A stretch of 64,000 nt of DNA from Pseudeuparius sepicola (taxonomy: Eukaryota; Arthropoda; Insecta; Coleoptera; Anthribidae): contig OY987299.1 of NCBI GenBank assembly GCA_963920635.1, forward strand, positions 24,878,901 to 24,942,900, in the 5' to 3' direction. A model generated the notes under the pieces. That model did no database searches. It was not told the origin of the DNA and saw only the letters and a list, made by a program, of their open reading frames with translations. The translations under genes were made by a program, and so were the position numbers. Every line of letters starts with the position of its first letter. Positions within the stretch are counted from its first letter, which is position 1. Positions 1 through 11,868 of the stretch are shown one piece after another.

Positions 1-94
1 CCTAGCTAGCTAGCTTTTAAAATTGAGGGTACAGTTTACTCCGGCCTTTTTTTTTTCGACAAAAATACACCCTGTATACACTGTGTACTGATAG

Positions 95-130
95 CAAAGT
101 CTAGTATTCTCTAGTATTCTCTAGACTTTG
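95..130. repeat. 10-bp hairpin around a tandem 10-mer
   Basis: CAAAGTCTAG at 95-104 is repeated inverted as CTAGACTTTG at 121-130. The unit CTAGTATTCT occurs twice in a row at 101-120. An isolated TACACCCTGTATA-type end lies just left, near 66-77. The whole resembles a repeat boundary rather than a gene. Bases 2-15 are three CTAG units. Confidence 0.6.
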
Positions 131-2167
131 GTGATAGGTTCGGCCAATTATTGGGGCAACACCAAACAGAATGTCAACTTGCAATTAGATTTTTTTTATC
201 GTTTACACCCCTTGGGCACTGAATCGCCGGACACACAGTATATATTTTTATTAGTTACTTAAGCTAAAAAAATAAAAATAAATAACGACCTCTTTCTGTA
301 TTCAACATTTTTCCAGAAAAACGCCTAGGTACATAAAAAATACTCCCTAATAGAGGGAAGGCAATCAGTTTTTTTACTTTTCTCAAAGTTTTAATTTTGG
401 ACATATGTTTTGTTTTTCAAATCAACGTAAGAAATTGAAGCAACATAATGTAGATCACTATATCCTAAAAAAGAGAATTTAAAAAATCTGCCAATCCGTT
501 AAAATCGTCAAATATCAAACTGAAATACGCCCAACCCTGAATCTATTCCTAATTTTATAAAAGCCAAATCGTAGAATTATTTCACTGGCCCCTTCTCCCT
601 TCTCCCCCCCGTGTCTATTTTTAGACTTGTTTGCCCCGCCCCGAACATAAACGAGGCTTTTGGAATAGGAAATTGTCGAGTACGAAATCTACCACTAGGT
701 GGCGTTGAAGTCTAATTATCGATTTTGTTAGAGTCATTGTAATTATCGAAAATAGATGGTGCTAAACAGTAGTACTGGACGAGAGCTAAATAGAAATAAT
801 AATACCGCTATACACCAGTAGATGGAGTTGGTGCGCGGAGGCGAATGACTACGATCATTGGAAAAAGTTTTAAATACAATCGAATATCCATAGTCCTTCG
901 CCTCCAAAAGCGCTCGGCATTTTATCTGGATCCGTGAGAGGTCTTTTTAAACCTTCAGTCAACGCTAAATGCTTTATTACCTACTTTGTGCTTTGTGCTA
1001 TTGATTAAAATCTATACATATTTTAACTAAAACTTATTACATCCCAGTGACATTTTTTTAAATTGGAATTCCAATTTTTGTTTTGCTGGTTTACAGGTAA
1101 CATTTTCGATATTTATTTTCTCATTTTATTTTTTATGCATAACGCTTCCTATACACCGTTATACCGTAAACCATTCAAATTTTATTTTTTGACCGTATTT
1201 GGATTTTACAAGATCAGTTTATTTGCTGCGTGCTGTATAAATAAAGTGGTGGTCGTATTTTTTCTATTCAATTCGCTCTTAAAACATTTTGTGGTAAGTT
1301 ATTTAAGTTACTCTAAAGAGTCGTTTCAAATCCAACTGCTGTAGTTTTATGTCTCTATTTTGTCTCTATTTTGTCTCCAAACAGAAATTTGAAATCCCGT
1401 TTTCTTTCATGTTTACAAGCCGCGGGCTTTCTTTATTAGGTACCTACCTCAATTGCATATTCAATAGTCGCCAACTCGATAATGGGCCGCCGGAGGAGGA
1501 TCAACTCCAAGAAGGTTGCAAAAGAGAGAATAAAAATGGTTTATATTCGAAGCAGGGCCTGGGTCGGCCTTTTGTTTTCAAACAGACGAAAACATTGGCA
1601 TAATATGATAAGTGTGTAATATACTCCTATAAGTGTGTATTGATTTCTACACGACACCGTGGGCGACGTATAGTTAGGTGCGACGTGACCAAAATTTTGG
1701 ACCAACGCATTTTACTTTTAAATATGGTGATATGTATAGTGTTACTGTATAGCATTAAGTTGTTATTGACGTACAGATAGGAGTGTATAAAAATAGAGAC
1801 ATCCATAAAAATGTCTGGCTTGCCTTAAGTTTAGCGCCGAGTTTGGAATTTTGCGATACTAATTATTTTGTCATGCTGAGATGTCCAGTTTCGAGGGACC
1901 TGTACAGCTATAATATTAGTTTACTACCATTATTATTATTATTATTATTATTAACAAATATTAGATTCTCTGAACAATTGAAAATACGAAACTTGGTACC
2001 CTTCAAGAAATACAGAAAATTGTTTCAAATTTGTACAGTCATGTTTCATTGATGTAAGAGTAATTTTTACAAACGAGCCTCCGTAACACTTTATATACTC
2101 GCTAGCACAAAAAGTATTGCCTAGCCATACTTACGCAGCAAGAACCTTAAAAACCATTATTAAAATA
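131..2167. other. AT-rich stretch without a recognised gene
   Basis: Short open frames occur here (for example 1063-1344), but they begin at non-ATG codons, are AT-driven, and match no family I know. The area near 660-850 has scattered GGTGGCG and AGATGG words like those in decayed insect repeats. I see no promoter, RNA gene or exon that can be defended. Confidence 0.5.
1929..1953. repeat. (ATT)8 microsatellite
   Basis: Eight consecutive ATT units. It translates as a run of leucines in one frame, which explains the leucine stretch in the small open frame there. Confidence 0.9.
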
Positions 2168-2390
2168 TACAGGGTGTTTCGGGAGGAAATGGAAATATTT
2201 TAAGGACATGTCTAGGAAGCCGAAGTAAGCAAAATAAGCTCATATGTTCAAGTCGCGCCTTCGATACATTATTTACGCCTTTATAAATTGAAACGTCATC
2301 AAAATTAATTGATTAACTTAAAAAAATGAAAATCGGACTTGAGCTTGAGCTTATTTTGCTTATTTGGGCCCTAAAATATTTCCACTTTCC
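2168..2390. mobile_element. degenerate TACAGGGTG foldback element
   Basis: The left end reads TACAGGGTGTTTCGGG. The inner left part, including GGAAATATTTTAAGG and AAGCAAAATAAGCTC, returns inverted on the right as GAGCTTATTTTGCTT and CCTAAAATATTTCC. The arms are broken by small indels, and the right terminus has lost its CACCCTGTA end. There is no coding capacity. It is probably an old non-autonomous DNA transposon of the family scattered through the window. Confidence 0.65.
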
Positions 2391-4129
2391 ACACAATGGT
2401 TATGATGAAGATTATTACTCACAATCTACTTCTTCATAGTGTATTTAAAGTTTAATTCAAAGGACCTATAATATGAAATTTTCGGTAGCAGAAAACATTA
2501 ATACATTAAAACACGATGCGTAAGCTCTTTTTGGCTTCGAAGGTACTTTTAAGGACCCGACGCAACAAATATATTGCCTCATCGGCAAAAAAATTGCACT
2601 TATGCATCTTGCCATGTAAATAAGTATTTGTATGCTGAATTATTATTGCCTAAATCTTCCAAACAACATTTGAAGGCTTTCTTTGGTATTCCCAAAAAAC
2701 CTCTATAAAACATTATATAAACATTGGAAACTTCATGGTCCACGAATCACTGAGAGTTAAAAATGTCTCAACATTTGCTGTTAAATTGACGCATTAGATG
2801 CATTCTAGGCATTATGTAACGTCAAATTTTGAAGGATTACAATCAGTTTCTGTTCCCTTTTTTTTAGTCGTCCCAAACCAGTAAATTAATTCCTGCGTGA
2901 CTGTGACAATGGCACTTAATAAATACAGATCAAATTTCAGGTGGCTTAGAGAAGACAAACGCCCGAAACTATTCAAGTTGCATTATGCCAAAACGTAATT
3001 TCTATCTTCCGGGACATTGTTTAGAGTATTACATGTCTGGTGTTTACAACTGAGAAGGATTAATAAAGTTTCAACACCTGCGAGTAGCACGAGATAGATT
3101 TTTATATGCTGTATTTACAGTGTGGCACATAATATATACGAGTATGTAGTGGAAAATAAATGCATTCGGAGTTTTCACTCTTGAAACTGAGAAATTATAG
3201 CACTAAAAAGCATTAAAATAAAAAGTGCAAAATTTGTAAAGTTGAATGGATCACCGCCAAGACGACGACGCGTTGCTCTGTAGGACTATCAATTTCGCCT
3301 TTGGCAGTTGCCCTGTGGTGTATATAAATATGATCGATCGCAGTTATTTCTGTTTGTTTTTCCAGACCTCACGTTGAAGGCTGGCAAAGCTCGGTGTATT
3401 CTTCGTACGAATTCGTAACGAGTACCAAAAATCAAAAAATCGACATCGGTGGTTTCTCAAATGAAACTTGCTGTAATAAGAGCATTAGCCGCTACAGCTC
3501 GTTCGAACATGTGATTAGAGTTCAGTTGACTGCTATCTTATTAGAACAATTTACCACAAAAAGGTCATCTCAACGCGAAACCTATGCTATGAATGTTATG
3601 GGTTAATCTGCATCTAAACATGACTTTAAGACGCTATTACAAATTTCAGTGACTTCTGAAGAGTTCTGCAATTCCACATATTACAATTTGAAACTTATTT
3701 TTTTATTAAAGAGATTTGATGCGTCATTGCGAAACTTTTTTTTACTTCTACATTACCAAGGAGTGCTGTTGATAGTAATTGAATTGTAGGTACTAGGTAT
3801 TACCTATATAGTTTCAAATAATCAAGAAATCTGTTACTTAAAATATGAGGTGCGAGTAAGTAAGACTGTGCTGCTGCTGTCATTTTATTTTTAAACGATT
3901 TAAATAGTTTAAATGTAAGTGTATATGTATACCTGGATTGTTGTCTTAATAGCCGAAATATAAATACATATTTGTTAAAAAAATCATAGTTTTAGTGAAC
4001 CAGCGTCTAAACTACTATGCAGTGCGTATACACAAATCTAATACCCAGAATGTTAACCAGTACATTCGGAGAAAACTAAAGATTAAAAATCGCGAAATGA
4101 AAGAAAAATGATATGTACTAAAACTTTTA
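2391..4129. other. AT-rich stretch without a recognised gene
   Basis: Nothing coding is supported. A 70-codon open frame at 3394-3606 has no family resemblance. A TATATAAATA word near 3320 is noted among the rejected items. Confidence 0.5.
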
Positions 4130-4330
4130 TACAGGGTGTCCTAGTTATAAATGTCATAAATAAAACTGATTGCAGAAAATTTTATTTTAAACAAAAAAGT
4201 TGCTATGAACATATGCTGGAATACGATTAGTATGAAAGACACAGGGTGTACAAATTTGTTAAAAAAAAACAGTTCTTCCTGAATACTTTGGAAACGACAA
4301 AAGGTACCAATCTGCAATTTGATACGGTTG
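4130..4330 (+). repeat. two TACAGGGTG-type repeat ends in tandem orientation
   Basis: TACAGGGTGTCC begins at 4130 and ACAGGGTGTAC at 4241, both facing right. The sequence after the first (AAATGTCATAAATAAA) is typical of the interior of such repeats. No matching right-hand ends were found, so both appear truncated. The stretch from here to 4810 holds nothing else recognisable. Confidence 0.5.
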
Positions 4331-4810
4331 GCAATAATAGAACGGAGGCACTAAAGTTCATTTAATTGCACCAGTGACGTGCGGTATGCAACTTGTACTC
4401 ATATTTCGCGAAAATTACGAGCATCTATGACATATTTGAAATTCTTGATAATCGCAACAATGTTTTTGCAAATTTGTTATATTACAAAATGCTTAGATTT
4501 TGTGTAAAACAAAGAAACTAATTAGCTACACCCGAAAAATCTGCCTGGCTAATTTTCAAAATTCTGTACTTTCTTATTTTTTAGCGTTTATTGACTAGTG
4601 TTCACATAAACCGAGGTATAAACTTTCTGAGTAAAATTACTTTCCGCGATGTTTGTTTTATTTATGACAATTAAAAACAATATTTTAAAATGAATGCTTG
4701 GTTTATCGCTTAATCTGCTTAATTTTCCATCAGCTTTATTTGTGACATATAGAACGGGAGTCAGTAGTCCAGATGAAGGCCTTTGCATAGGGGTTATCAC
4801 TACGATCATT

Positions 4811-4822
4811 TTGAACCCTATA
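4811..4822. repeat. left half of an outer 12-bp inverted pair
   Basis: TTGAACCCTATA here is exactly complementary to TATAGGGTTCAA at 6506-6517. The pair brackets two adjoining inverted-repeat elements (4825-5330 and 5331-6504). Confidence 0.7.
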
Positions 4823-4824
4823 TA

Positions 4825-5330
4825 TAGGGTTATCCGAAGTTTGGCGGCTTAGAATATGAATTAATATGAATAATTTTTATGAACTTTCCATAAACTTCGC
4901 ACCTTTCCTTTCCGATCACTATATTTTGTTCAAGCAAGTGGGTAATAGTAAAAGAGTTGAAGTGAATTTTGGTCCAAGCATACTTTGGTGTCGTAGCTAT
5001 TTGGCCCAACTTAATTTTTTATTTTTGTTAAAAATGCAATAATTGTGCTGTGTTGCTATTTTTTCAATACCCCTCTAATTTGTATTAATTTCAGTTAACC
5101 CTACCTTTTCAACACTAACCACAACTTTCTACAATTTTGCTTTGAATCTTTATTTTTGTTGCACAATTGCACTTTTATCAGAAATCAAAATTATATATCT
5201 GCAGTATGCTAACTGAATCTTTTCACTATAGTTTTAACAAAATAGTGATCTTTGTGCGGAGAAGTACGAAGTTTTCGAAAATCATAAAAGTTCAAATAAC
5301 TTCTAAACAATCAAACTCCGGATAACCCTA
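4825..5330. mobile_element. 506-bp inverted-repeat element (TAGGGTTATCC ends)
   Basis: The left end TAGGGTTATCCGAAGTTTG returns inverted on the right as CAAACTCCGGATAACCCTA, 19 bp with one mismatch. Weaker complementarity continues inward (GAACTTTCCATAAACTTCG against CGAAGTTTTCGAAAATCAT). It has no coding capacity and looks like a MITE. It directly abuts the foldback that begins at 5331, so one may have inserted at the edge of the other. Confidence 0.65.
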
Positions 5331-6504
5331 TACAGGGTGTTCCTTAATAACATGCTAATACTTAAGGGGGTTATTTTTGGGCCCATTTTAAGAAAAAAAC
5401 TTCATATGAACGTATGTCGTAAACGTCCTAACTTTTGAGGTATAGGGCGTTAAAGTTCATTTTTTTAAATTGAATTTTGGCTACATCTCCCGAAATAATC
5501 AAGCTGCGGAACTGAAATTTGGCACTGCTATGTTTTTGGGGATGGAGAATAAGCTGAAAATGTCAATTTCACCGTATCTCACAGAGGGCGCCACTTGCGC
5601 TGTTTTTTGATCACGCTTTTACGCGTAACTTTTTTGAGGTTATCTTTTTGGTCCTGCAGGTCCATCATTTTAGTGCATCTTTTCATTCTGCAAGAAAAAG
5701 GTACTCTTGTTTCATAACGATTAAATCGACCGTTTGCGTTGAAATTACCAAAACGTGCCCCAAAACACCTGTTGATTCCAATATTCGAAACATAAAATGT
5801 TCACCTACTGCTTTCAAATGTTACAGATCAACTGTACATTCAAAATGATGAAAAAAATGCCAAATGGGCATTGGTCAAAACACCATTGGTTTTCTTGAAA
5901 TAGAGTGTCCAAATTTTGTCAAATTCAATCCTTTCCATTTTGAAAGCGAATAATTTTTGGTACATTGTTCATAGGAATTTTTTTCTCAGTTTAAATGGAA
6001 CAGTTGATCTGTAAAACTTGAAGGTGGTAGGTGAAAATTTTATGTTTCGAATATTGAAGTCAACAGGTGTTTTGGAGAACGCTTTGGCAATTTCAAAGCA
6101 AACGGTTGATTTAATCGTTATGAAACAAGAGTACCTTTTTCTTGTAGAATGAAAATATGCACTAAAATGATGGACCTGCAGGACCAAAAAGATAACCTCA
6201 AAAAAGTTACGCGTAAAAGCGTGATCAAAAAACAGCGCAAGTGGTGCCCTCTGTGAGATACGGTGAAATTGACATTTTCAGCTTATTCTCCATCCCCAAA
6301 AACATAGCAGTGCCAAATTTCAGTTCAGCAGCTTGATTATTTCGGGAGATGTAGCCAAAATTCAATTTAAAAAAATGAACTTTAACGCCCTGTATCTCAA
6401 AAGTTGGGACGTTTACGACATACGTTCATATGAAGTTTTTTTCTTAAAATGGGCCCAAAAATAACTCCCTTAAGTATTAGCATGTTATTAAGGAACACCC
6501 TGTA
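5331..6504. mobile_element. 1.17-kb TACAGGGTG foldback, arms about 525 bp
   Basis: The element runs from TACAGGGTGTTCC to GGAACACCCTGTA. The arms, about 5331-5855 and 5980-6504, are near-identical inverted copies. Examples are CAGAGGGCGCCACTTGCGC against GCGCAAGTGGTGCCCTCTG, and the shared GGTCCTGCAGGTCCATCAT block. The loop of about 124 bp has no open frame of note. Small open frames in both arms are mirror images with no family match. No transposase is present, so any mobility must have come from elsewhere. High arm identity suggests a recent origin or gene conversion between the arms. Confidence 0.9.
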
Positions 6505-6505
6505 T

Positions 6506-6517
6506 TATAGGGTTCAA
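6506..6517. repeat. right half of the outer 12-bp inverted pair
   Basis: TATAGGGTTCAA, exact inverse of 4811-4822, sits one base after the foldback ends. Confidence 0.7.
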
Positions 6518-6659
6518 GGTAATCCTACTGATGTCCCCTGCCCACAGGCTTCGTTTGGACTACCAACTCTGGGACGCCTTGTAGGTGTAAGTATATTATT
6601 TTTTGGTAGTCGACATAAAGCAAAGCCAACCCGCGGGCGTGAATGAAACGATACCGGCA

Positions 6660-8325
6660 TAGTACCTACAGTAAAACTAACACAAAATTAGGCCAAACCA
6701 AAACATCCAAAAAAAAAAAAGTCCTTTCTAGCGCGAAATAGTTCCATACCCTCCGAAGAGTACTAAAAGTACTAAAAAGTTACACCACCACCAGCGTCGG
6801 GTTTCGGGGGGAGGGGTGAAAAGGGCAGGAAATTCTTATTTTTCACAGTTTTGCGTGAATATCTAGTAAACTATGAGGTTTAGCGCAAACGTCATCCTAT
6901 ACGCAAATGATATATATTAAATTCCGAACAAGAATTGTTATATACAGAATTATGGTAAAGTGAACGGTTTCCATGATATGGAGGGGTAATGATTTCTTTA
7001 TTTTTATTTCACGTAGTTTTTGTTGAAAAAACTTAAAATGATTACAGTATAAATTAGTAAGTAACTGAATAATGTATGTAGAATATATATAGATATATCT
7101 ATGCACATATAGTACATATTACACCCGTAGATTGTTATTTTTTGTCACAACATAACTTCATAAGTACCTATATGACTGTAAATATGTCCAATACAAGTTA
7201 GTAGCCTTAGTTACTTTGTACTAACTTTTTGCCCTCATTCATTATAGCGTTCTGATTTCCATTCGTTCTTTTTTATGTCAAATCATTCCCATATCTAATT
7301 TGTCCTTAGCTTGTAAAAATGAGAAAGTCATGAATAGAAAGCTCATGTGAAAAACAAGAAAATATATATTAAACAATCCTCATCGTATGTTTCTGCAGAG
7401 ATGGATGCGTCCAAAACAGCGAGTGTCGAAGAAGTGGTCGCAATTGTGCAGCAATTGCTTAGGACTTGCATGTCTCAATAGAGATATCGACGACGATTTA
7501 AACGATGATTCTCAAGTAGACGAAGAACACGAAGATTTGTTTCCTCTCACCAGCGCGAGTGAACTATTTGGTGCTGACTGATAACGCAATTAATGATTCA
7601 TCTAAAACTTATAACCTTTTGTATCATTTTGATTTCCCTCCCATTTTTTCAATATAGATTGTTTAATATATTTTCTTGTTTTTCACATGAGCTTCCTATT
7701 CATGACTTTCTAATTTTTACAAGCTAAGGACAAATTAGATGTGGGAATGATTTGACATAAAAAAGAACGAATGGAAATCAGAACGCTATAATGAATGAGG
7801 GCAAAAAGTTAGTACAAATTAACTAAGGCTACCTACTAACTTCTATTGGACATATTTATTAGTCATCTACTTATGAGGTTATGTTGTGACAAAAAATAAC
7901 AATCTATGGGTGTAATATGTATCTATATATGCATAGATATATCTATATATATTCTACATACATTATTCAGTTACTAATTTATACTGTAATCATTTTAAGT
8001 TTTTTCAACAAAAACTACGTGAAATAAAAACAACAACATCATGGAAACCGTTCACTTTACCATAATTTTGGATATAACAATTCTTGTTCGGAATTTAATG
8101 TATATCATTTGCGTATAGGACGACGCTAAACCTTATAGTTTACTAGATATTCACGCAAAACTGTGAAAAATAAGAATTTCCTGCCCTATTCACCCCCTCC
8201 CCCCGAAACCCGACGCTGGTGGTGGTGTAACTTTTTAGTACTAACTCAGGAGGGTATGGAACTATTTCGCGCTAGAAAGGACTTTTTTTTTGATGTTTGG
8301 GTTTTGGCCCAATTTTACTGTACTA
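6660..8325. mobile_element. 1.67-kb foldback element with coding remnant in its loop
   Basis: The left arm (about 6660-7378) and right arm (about 7657-8325) are inverted copies along nearly 700 bp. The outermost match is TAGTAC against GTACTA. Clear internal matches include TCCTTTCTAGCGCGAAATAG with its inverse, the CACCACCACCAGCGTCGGGT block, and the TAGATATATCTATG block. The arms differ by scattered substitutions and a few indels. The loop (7379-7656) is single copy and holds a cysteine-rich coding fragment. The termini differ from the TACAGGGTG family, and no target duplication is evident. The right edge lies beside a GC-rich island. Confidence 0.9.
7399..7581 (+). pseudogene. CXC-like cysteine-rich protein tail, frameshifted
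   Basis: The loop of the foldback encodes, in one frame, DGCVQNSECRRSGRNCA (from about 7402). After a shift near 7450 the next frame reads SNCLGLACLNRDIDDDLNDD and then an acidic tail ending ELFGAD at the stop. Cys-x-x-Cys spacing, an RRSG turn and an acidic end after CLN resemble the last part of CXC (tesmin/TSO1-like) modules found at the C-terminus of many uncharacterised, transposon-associated insect proteins. A pyrimidine-plus-CAG acceptor (TTTCTGCAG) lies just before. The same layout appears on the minus strand near 62495-62640. It is broken by at least one frameshift and lacks the N-terminal part. The family call is inference from motif spacing. Confidence 0.5.
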
Positions 8326-8329
8326 GCAA

Positions 8330-8760
8330 GCGCGCACCTTCCGTACCTTCGCCGTTCACCGTTGCTCCGTCGGACCCGTCCCGTTATTAGACCCGGACCA
8401 GAAACTCCGGCCGCCGCCGCCGCCGCCGAGCGTCGGCGCGCGCTCCCCTCCGGCGGAGGCGCCCGTCCGTCCGTCCGTCCGTCCGCCGGCCGGCCGTCAG
8501 TTATGCGCGAGACCCCGGCCGCGGCGCACCAAAAGGATACGGGAACGCAGGAGACGACGACGACGTCGGGCTCACGCCGGAAGACGATGCCGCGGGACCG
8601 CCGCGACGCCGGATTGGGACGCGCGCCGCTGGTCGGGCCGACGCCGACCGGCCACCGCGGGCTGTAGGTGTGTGTGTGTGTGTGTGTGTGTCCCACCTGG
8701 GGGTGGTCGTTGGCGGGGGTCGTTGCACGGTGGCGTTGGAGTATACCGGGAGGGAATCTC
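8330..8760 (+). promoter_or_regulatory. GC-rich island with simple repeats; possible promoter or 5' exon
   Basis: The GC content rises abruptly for about 430 bp, with abundant CpG. It contains a GCC run at 8410-8429, five CCGT units at 8463-8482 and 24 bases of GT at 8668-8691. Long open frames exist on both strands at once, as expected of high GC, so none is called as a gene. TCAGTTATGCG near 8496 offers an initiator-like word followed by an ATG whose frame runs to 8667. The island could be an upstream promoter or non-coding first exon of the gene at 32999, or of a gene outside the window. Nothing here proves transcription. Confidence 0.35.
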
Positions 8761-11700
8761 GTGTTCACAACAATGCGCCGATGACGACTTCTCTGTTTTT
8801 TTGTCGAATTACTAGTACATTATCAAAATATGGACAGTCGTTCTTAAATCGCCTTCCAAAAACTGGCTATACTGGAGGTACACAAATACATATAGTACAA
8901 ACGGAAAGGGCCATAAATGTGGCTCGTTTAAAGGTTGTCATTTACTTCTACGCAGTGTCACAGAATAAATAAATGCGGATGCGGAATTTCCAAGTTTGTC
9001 GTGTATTTTTACAAGTGGTTGCAGAGATAATATGTCGAGGATCATGTAGATATAACATTTGCGACATTTATTTGAATACGATTTTCTCAGAGAATTTTAG
9101 TTCATTAATGTATTTTTGTACAACTTCTCGCAATCGAAGCTTTAAATAATTTATTGAAAGTATTAGAAATGAAGCAATTCCTAAAATACGTCACATTTTT
9201 CACCATATTTAAAGATTTCTCCCCAAAAAATTTTTTTAAAAAGACTGATCTCAGAAACAATATTTATTTCAATCCAAATAGTTCATCAATGATTGGGTAC
9301 CTGTTTGATATTTTTTTGTTTTGTTTAAAACTAAAGGTACCCACTCGTCGAACATTTTCTTTTAACTAAAGGAAATGATTTGAAAGTATAAAAATCTTGT
9401 TTGGAAATTACTCTTTCGAGTTGAGATGAAGCTCACCTAAAGTTTACAGAATAAAACTTTGCCTAAACCTACTGGAGATCATTCTTTATAAACATAATAA
9501 ATTCTCTTTGAGGGGGGTTGAGGTTTGACGTACCTACCTAGGTGATATTGCAAGTTTCTTCCACTTTAATGCATAACAAATTGGAATCCGATATAACTAG
9601 CATATTTTTGAAATACTAAGGAGGAGCCCTTGATAAAAACTTAGATATTAGTATAAATCAAATATCTGTTTTACGAAGCTTTGGCCTAGTAGACTTCATA
9701 TTTACAACGATAGTCTGTTTAAAATTGTAACGCCTTGTGTAGTCTAACTTTACAAAAGCTCTCTAAGAGCTACTTGCCTAGAGCACGTGGTGTGGAGAGG
9801 AACTTGTTGCTTTATTAGGCCACGTTTGAGCCCAAATAAGCAGAAATAATTGAAGTTTGGAAACATAAATATACTGTTTGCTAAATTTCTGTGAAGTTGA
9901 ACATTTATTAGCAAGAACCAGGAGAAGACGACCTACGTCATTTAGGCAGGCTAAAGTATAATTTAGTGCAAAAGTTTGTCAAATAATTAAGTTTTTGATA
10001 TTATTTTAATGGATAAATAACACCATACTGATTCAGATACTTACTACTCGTGACTTTGTAATACCGCATTAAAAATACATAATTCGAAAAATAGGGCAAA
10101 TTATGATATATTATGAATTGATCATATTATGAATTGATCAACCATTTTGCTTGCTGTTTATTCTGCCCAAAGTTTCCGCCAGCAGCAAAATTTTCCTTAA
10201 GTACATCTAAATCTGGCCTTGGATTAAAACAGTCCACGTTTCAACCATTCGGATCGTAAATATTCGCAAACTATTTAAAATATTATGAAATGTCAAAAAA
10301 CAATGTACATATATTAAATTTAATACAAAAAATAATATATAAAAACTAATGAATATCCTTCTAATTTGTAAACGTGGTAAACTTCCATAATCAATCCCAA
10401 TTTTAATACACAATGTATTAATTTTTTTATGATGAAAAGGGCGCATAGTGAAGTGCGTTGTGCGAATAAAACACAGACAAGTTGTGAGTTTTGTATTATT
10501 TACAAGCTTATGGATATCTCGAAATAAAACTACGTTAAAACATAAAAATATTTGTCCATATTTTGCTATATAAAACTTTTCATTAGTTGTATCAGTTTTT
10601 TAAATTATTACAGAATTAGATTTAGTTATAAGAAACATGATTAATTTTTATATTATATGAAGTATTGAAGTTCTCTAACACTTATTTTCCCGCTAGTTTT
10701 ACACTTTTAAATTATGCTCTAAGTGATGACATACCTAGGCATTTTTGTTCTGTCAAAACCACAAGGTTCGGGCATTAGGAGAGGTAAGAGGTAAGAATAA
10801 TTATTAACCGCTGCAATTAGCTCTCGGGTATTTATATTTCGTAATTTTTTTATAAATCTCTTCCGATTGCTTACACTAATAATGGTTATCGCATAAAACA
10901 GCGTTTCGTAATCAGACGTAAAAATTGTAAACCGACCAGGACGTTAGCGACGACAATATTGATTCATTGTCTTCCATGAGGCGCCCCAAGATAAATGGTC
11001 CTACATTAGGTTGTCCCTCACGTCCTTAATATTCCTGGCTATTTTGCGATGAAAAATAGTTCCGAGACGGATTGGAGCCTCGGATCAAGATATTAATAAA
11101 GCTTAAGGGTATTACGTGCTAGATACGTTTTCGGTAGAATCAACTGTGAAATTTTAATATAAATATTTTATAATTTGCATTATAGGCTTTTACAAATAAC
11201 TCGCGCTAGAAAGTGTAATGAACTATCGGAGTGGCGAATTCTAGGTCTGTTTAAGATTTCATTAGCGAACGGTTCAACGAACTGTGCATGGTTGAATTTT
11301 TTAGTTTATTCGGAGCTCGTTTGCCTAATCAAGTTGTTTTGTCTGAAAGTATAGCCACGCTCGAAGGTATAAGCTTACCCAAATAGGTACCCTTCAGAGC
11401 ATAATATTGTGTACTCGGTAAACACCCCTATATTTACCCCGAAAAGGAGGGTTTTCTGATAGAAGTAAAGCAATGTTAGAATTAAACCAAGAGGACTTTA
11501 GCTACAAAACACAACCATGTAAAGAGACAAAGGTATGAGGAAAAACTTAACCTATTTGATTTTTGAAAATATGTAGTCACTGTTTGTGGCATATCGACTG
11601 GGATCCATATTAAATAAATTCACTTTTATTGAAAACCTATAGCGAATTGGGATAAAATATTGTTAAAATATGTTAGATATTAAGTCAAAATCAAAATATG

Positions 11701-11868
11701 ATCCATTTGGGGGAAAAGGCAAACATCGTAACGTGAAGCCGTTTTCGAGAAGACCATGACTGAAAATTTTTGTGTTTAATTCTGCGCTTCCAAATTAGTG
11801 TGGCAAAATGTCGTTAAATTAATCAAAATTGAAACGAATTTCTAGCAAAAAACTGGTGAGGCGCATTT
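8761..11868. other. AT-rich stretch without a recognised gene
   Basis: Apart from a short tandem repeat at 10107-10138, I see only unrelated short open frames. None has a family signature, paired splice sites, or length beyond chance for this composition. Confidence 0.5.
10107..10138. repeat. two tandem copies of a 16-mer
   Basis: ATATTATGAATTGATC occurs twice in direct succession. Its TGATCA-type content makes a weak palindrome. Function unknown. Confidence 0.6.

Noticed and set aside
3315..3350. TATATAAATA with a downstream GCAGTT as a core promoter
   Set aside because: Spacing is about 20 bp where 30 is expected, and no supported gene follows.
8262..8768. Long open frames on both strands of the GC-rich island (up to 168 codons)
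   Set aside because: Three or more frames are open together because GC-rich DNA lacks stop codons. They are low-complexity (His-Thr, Arg, Ala runs) and cross the edge of a transposon.
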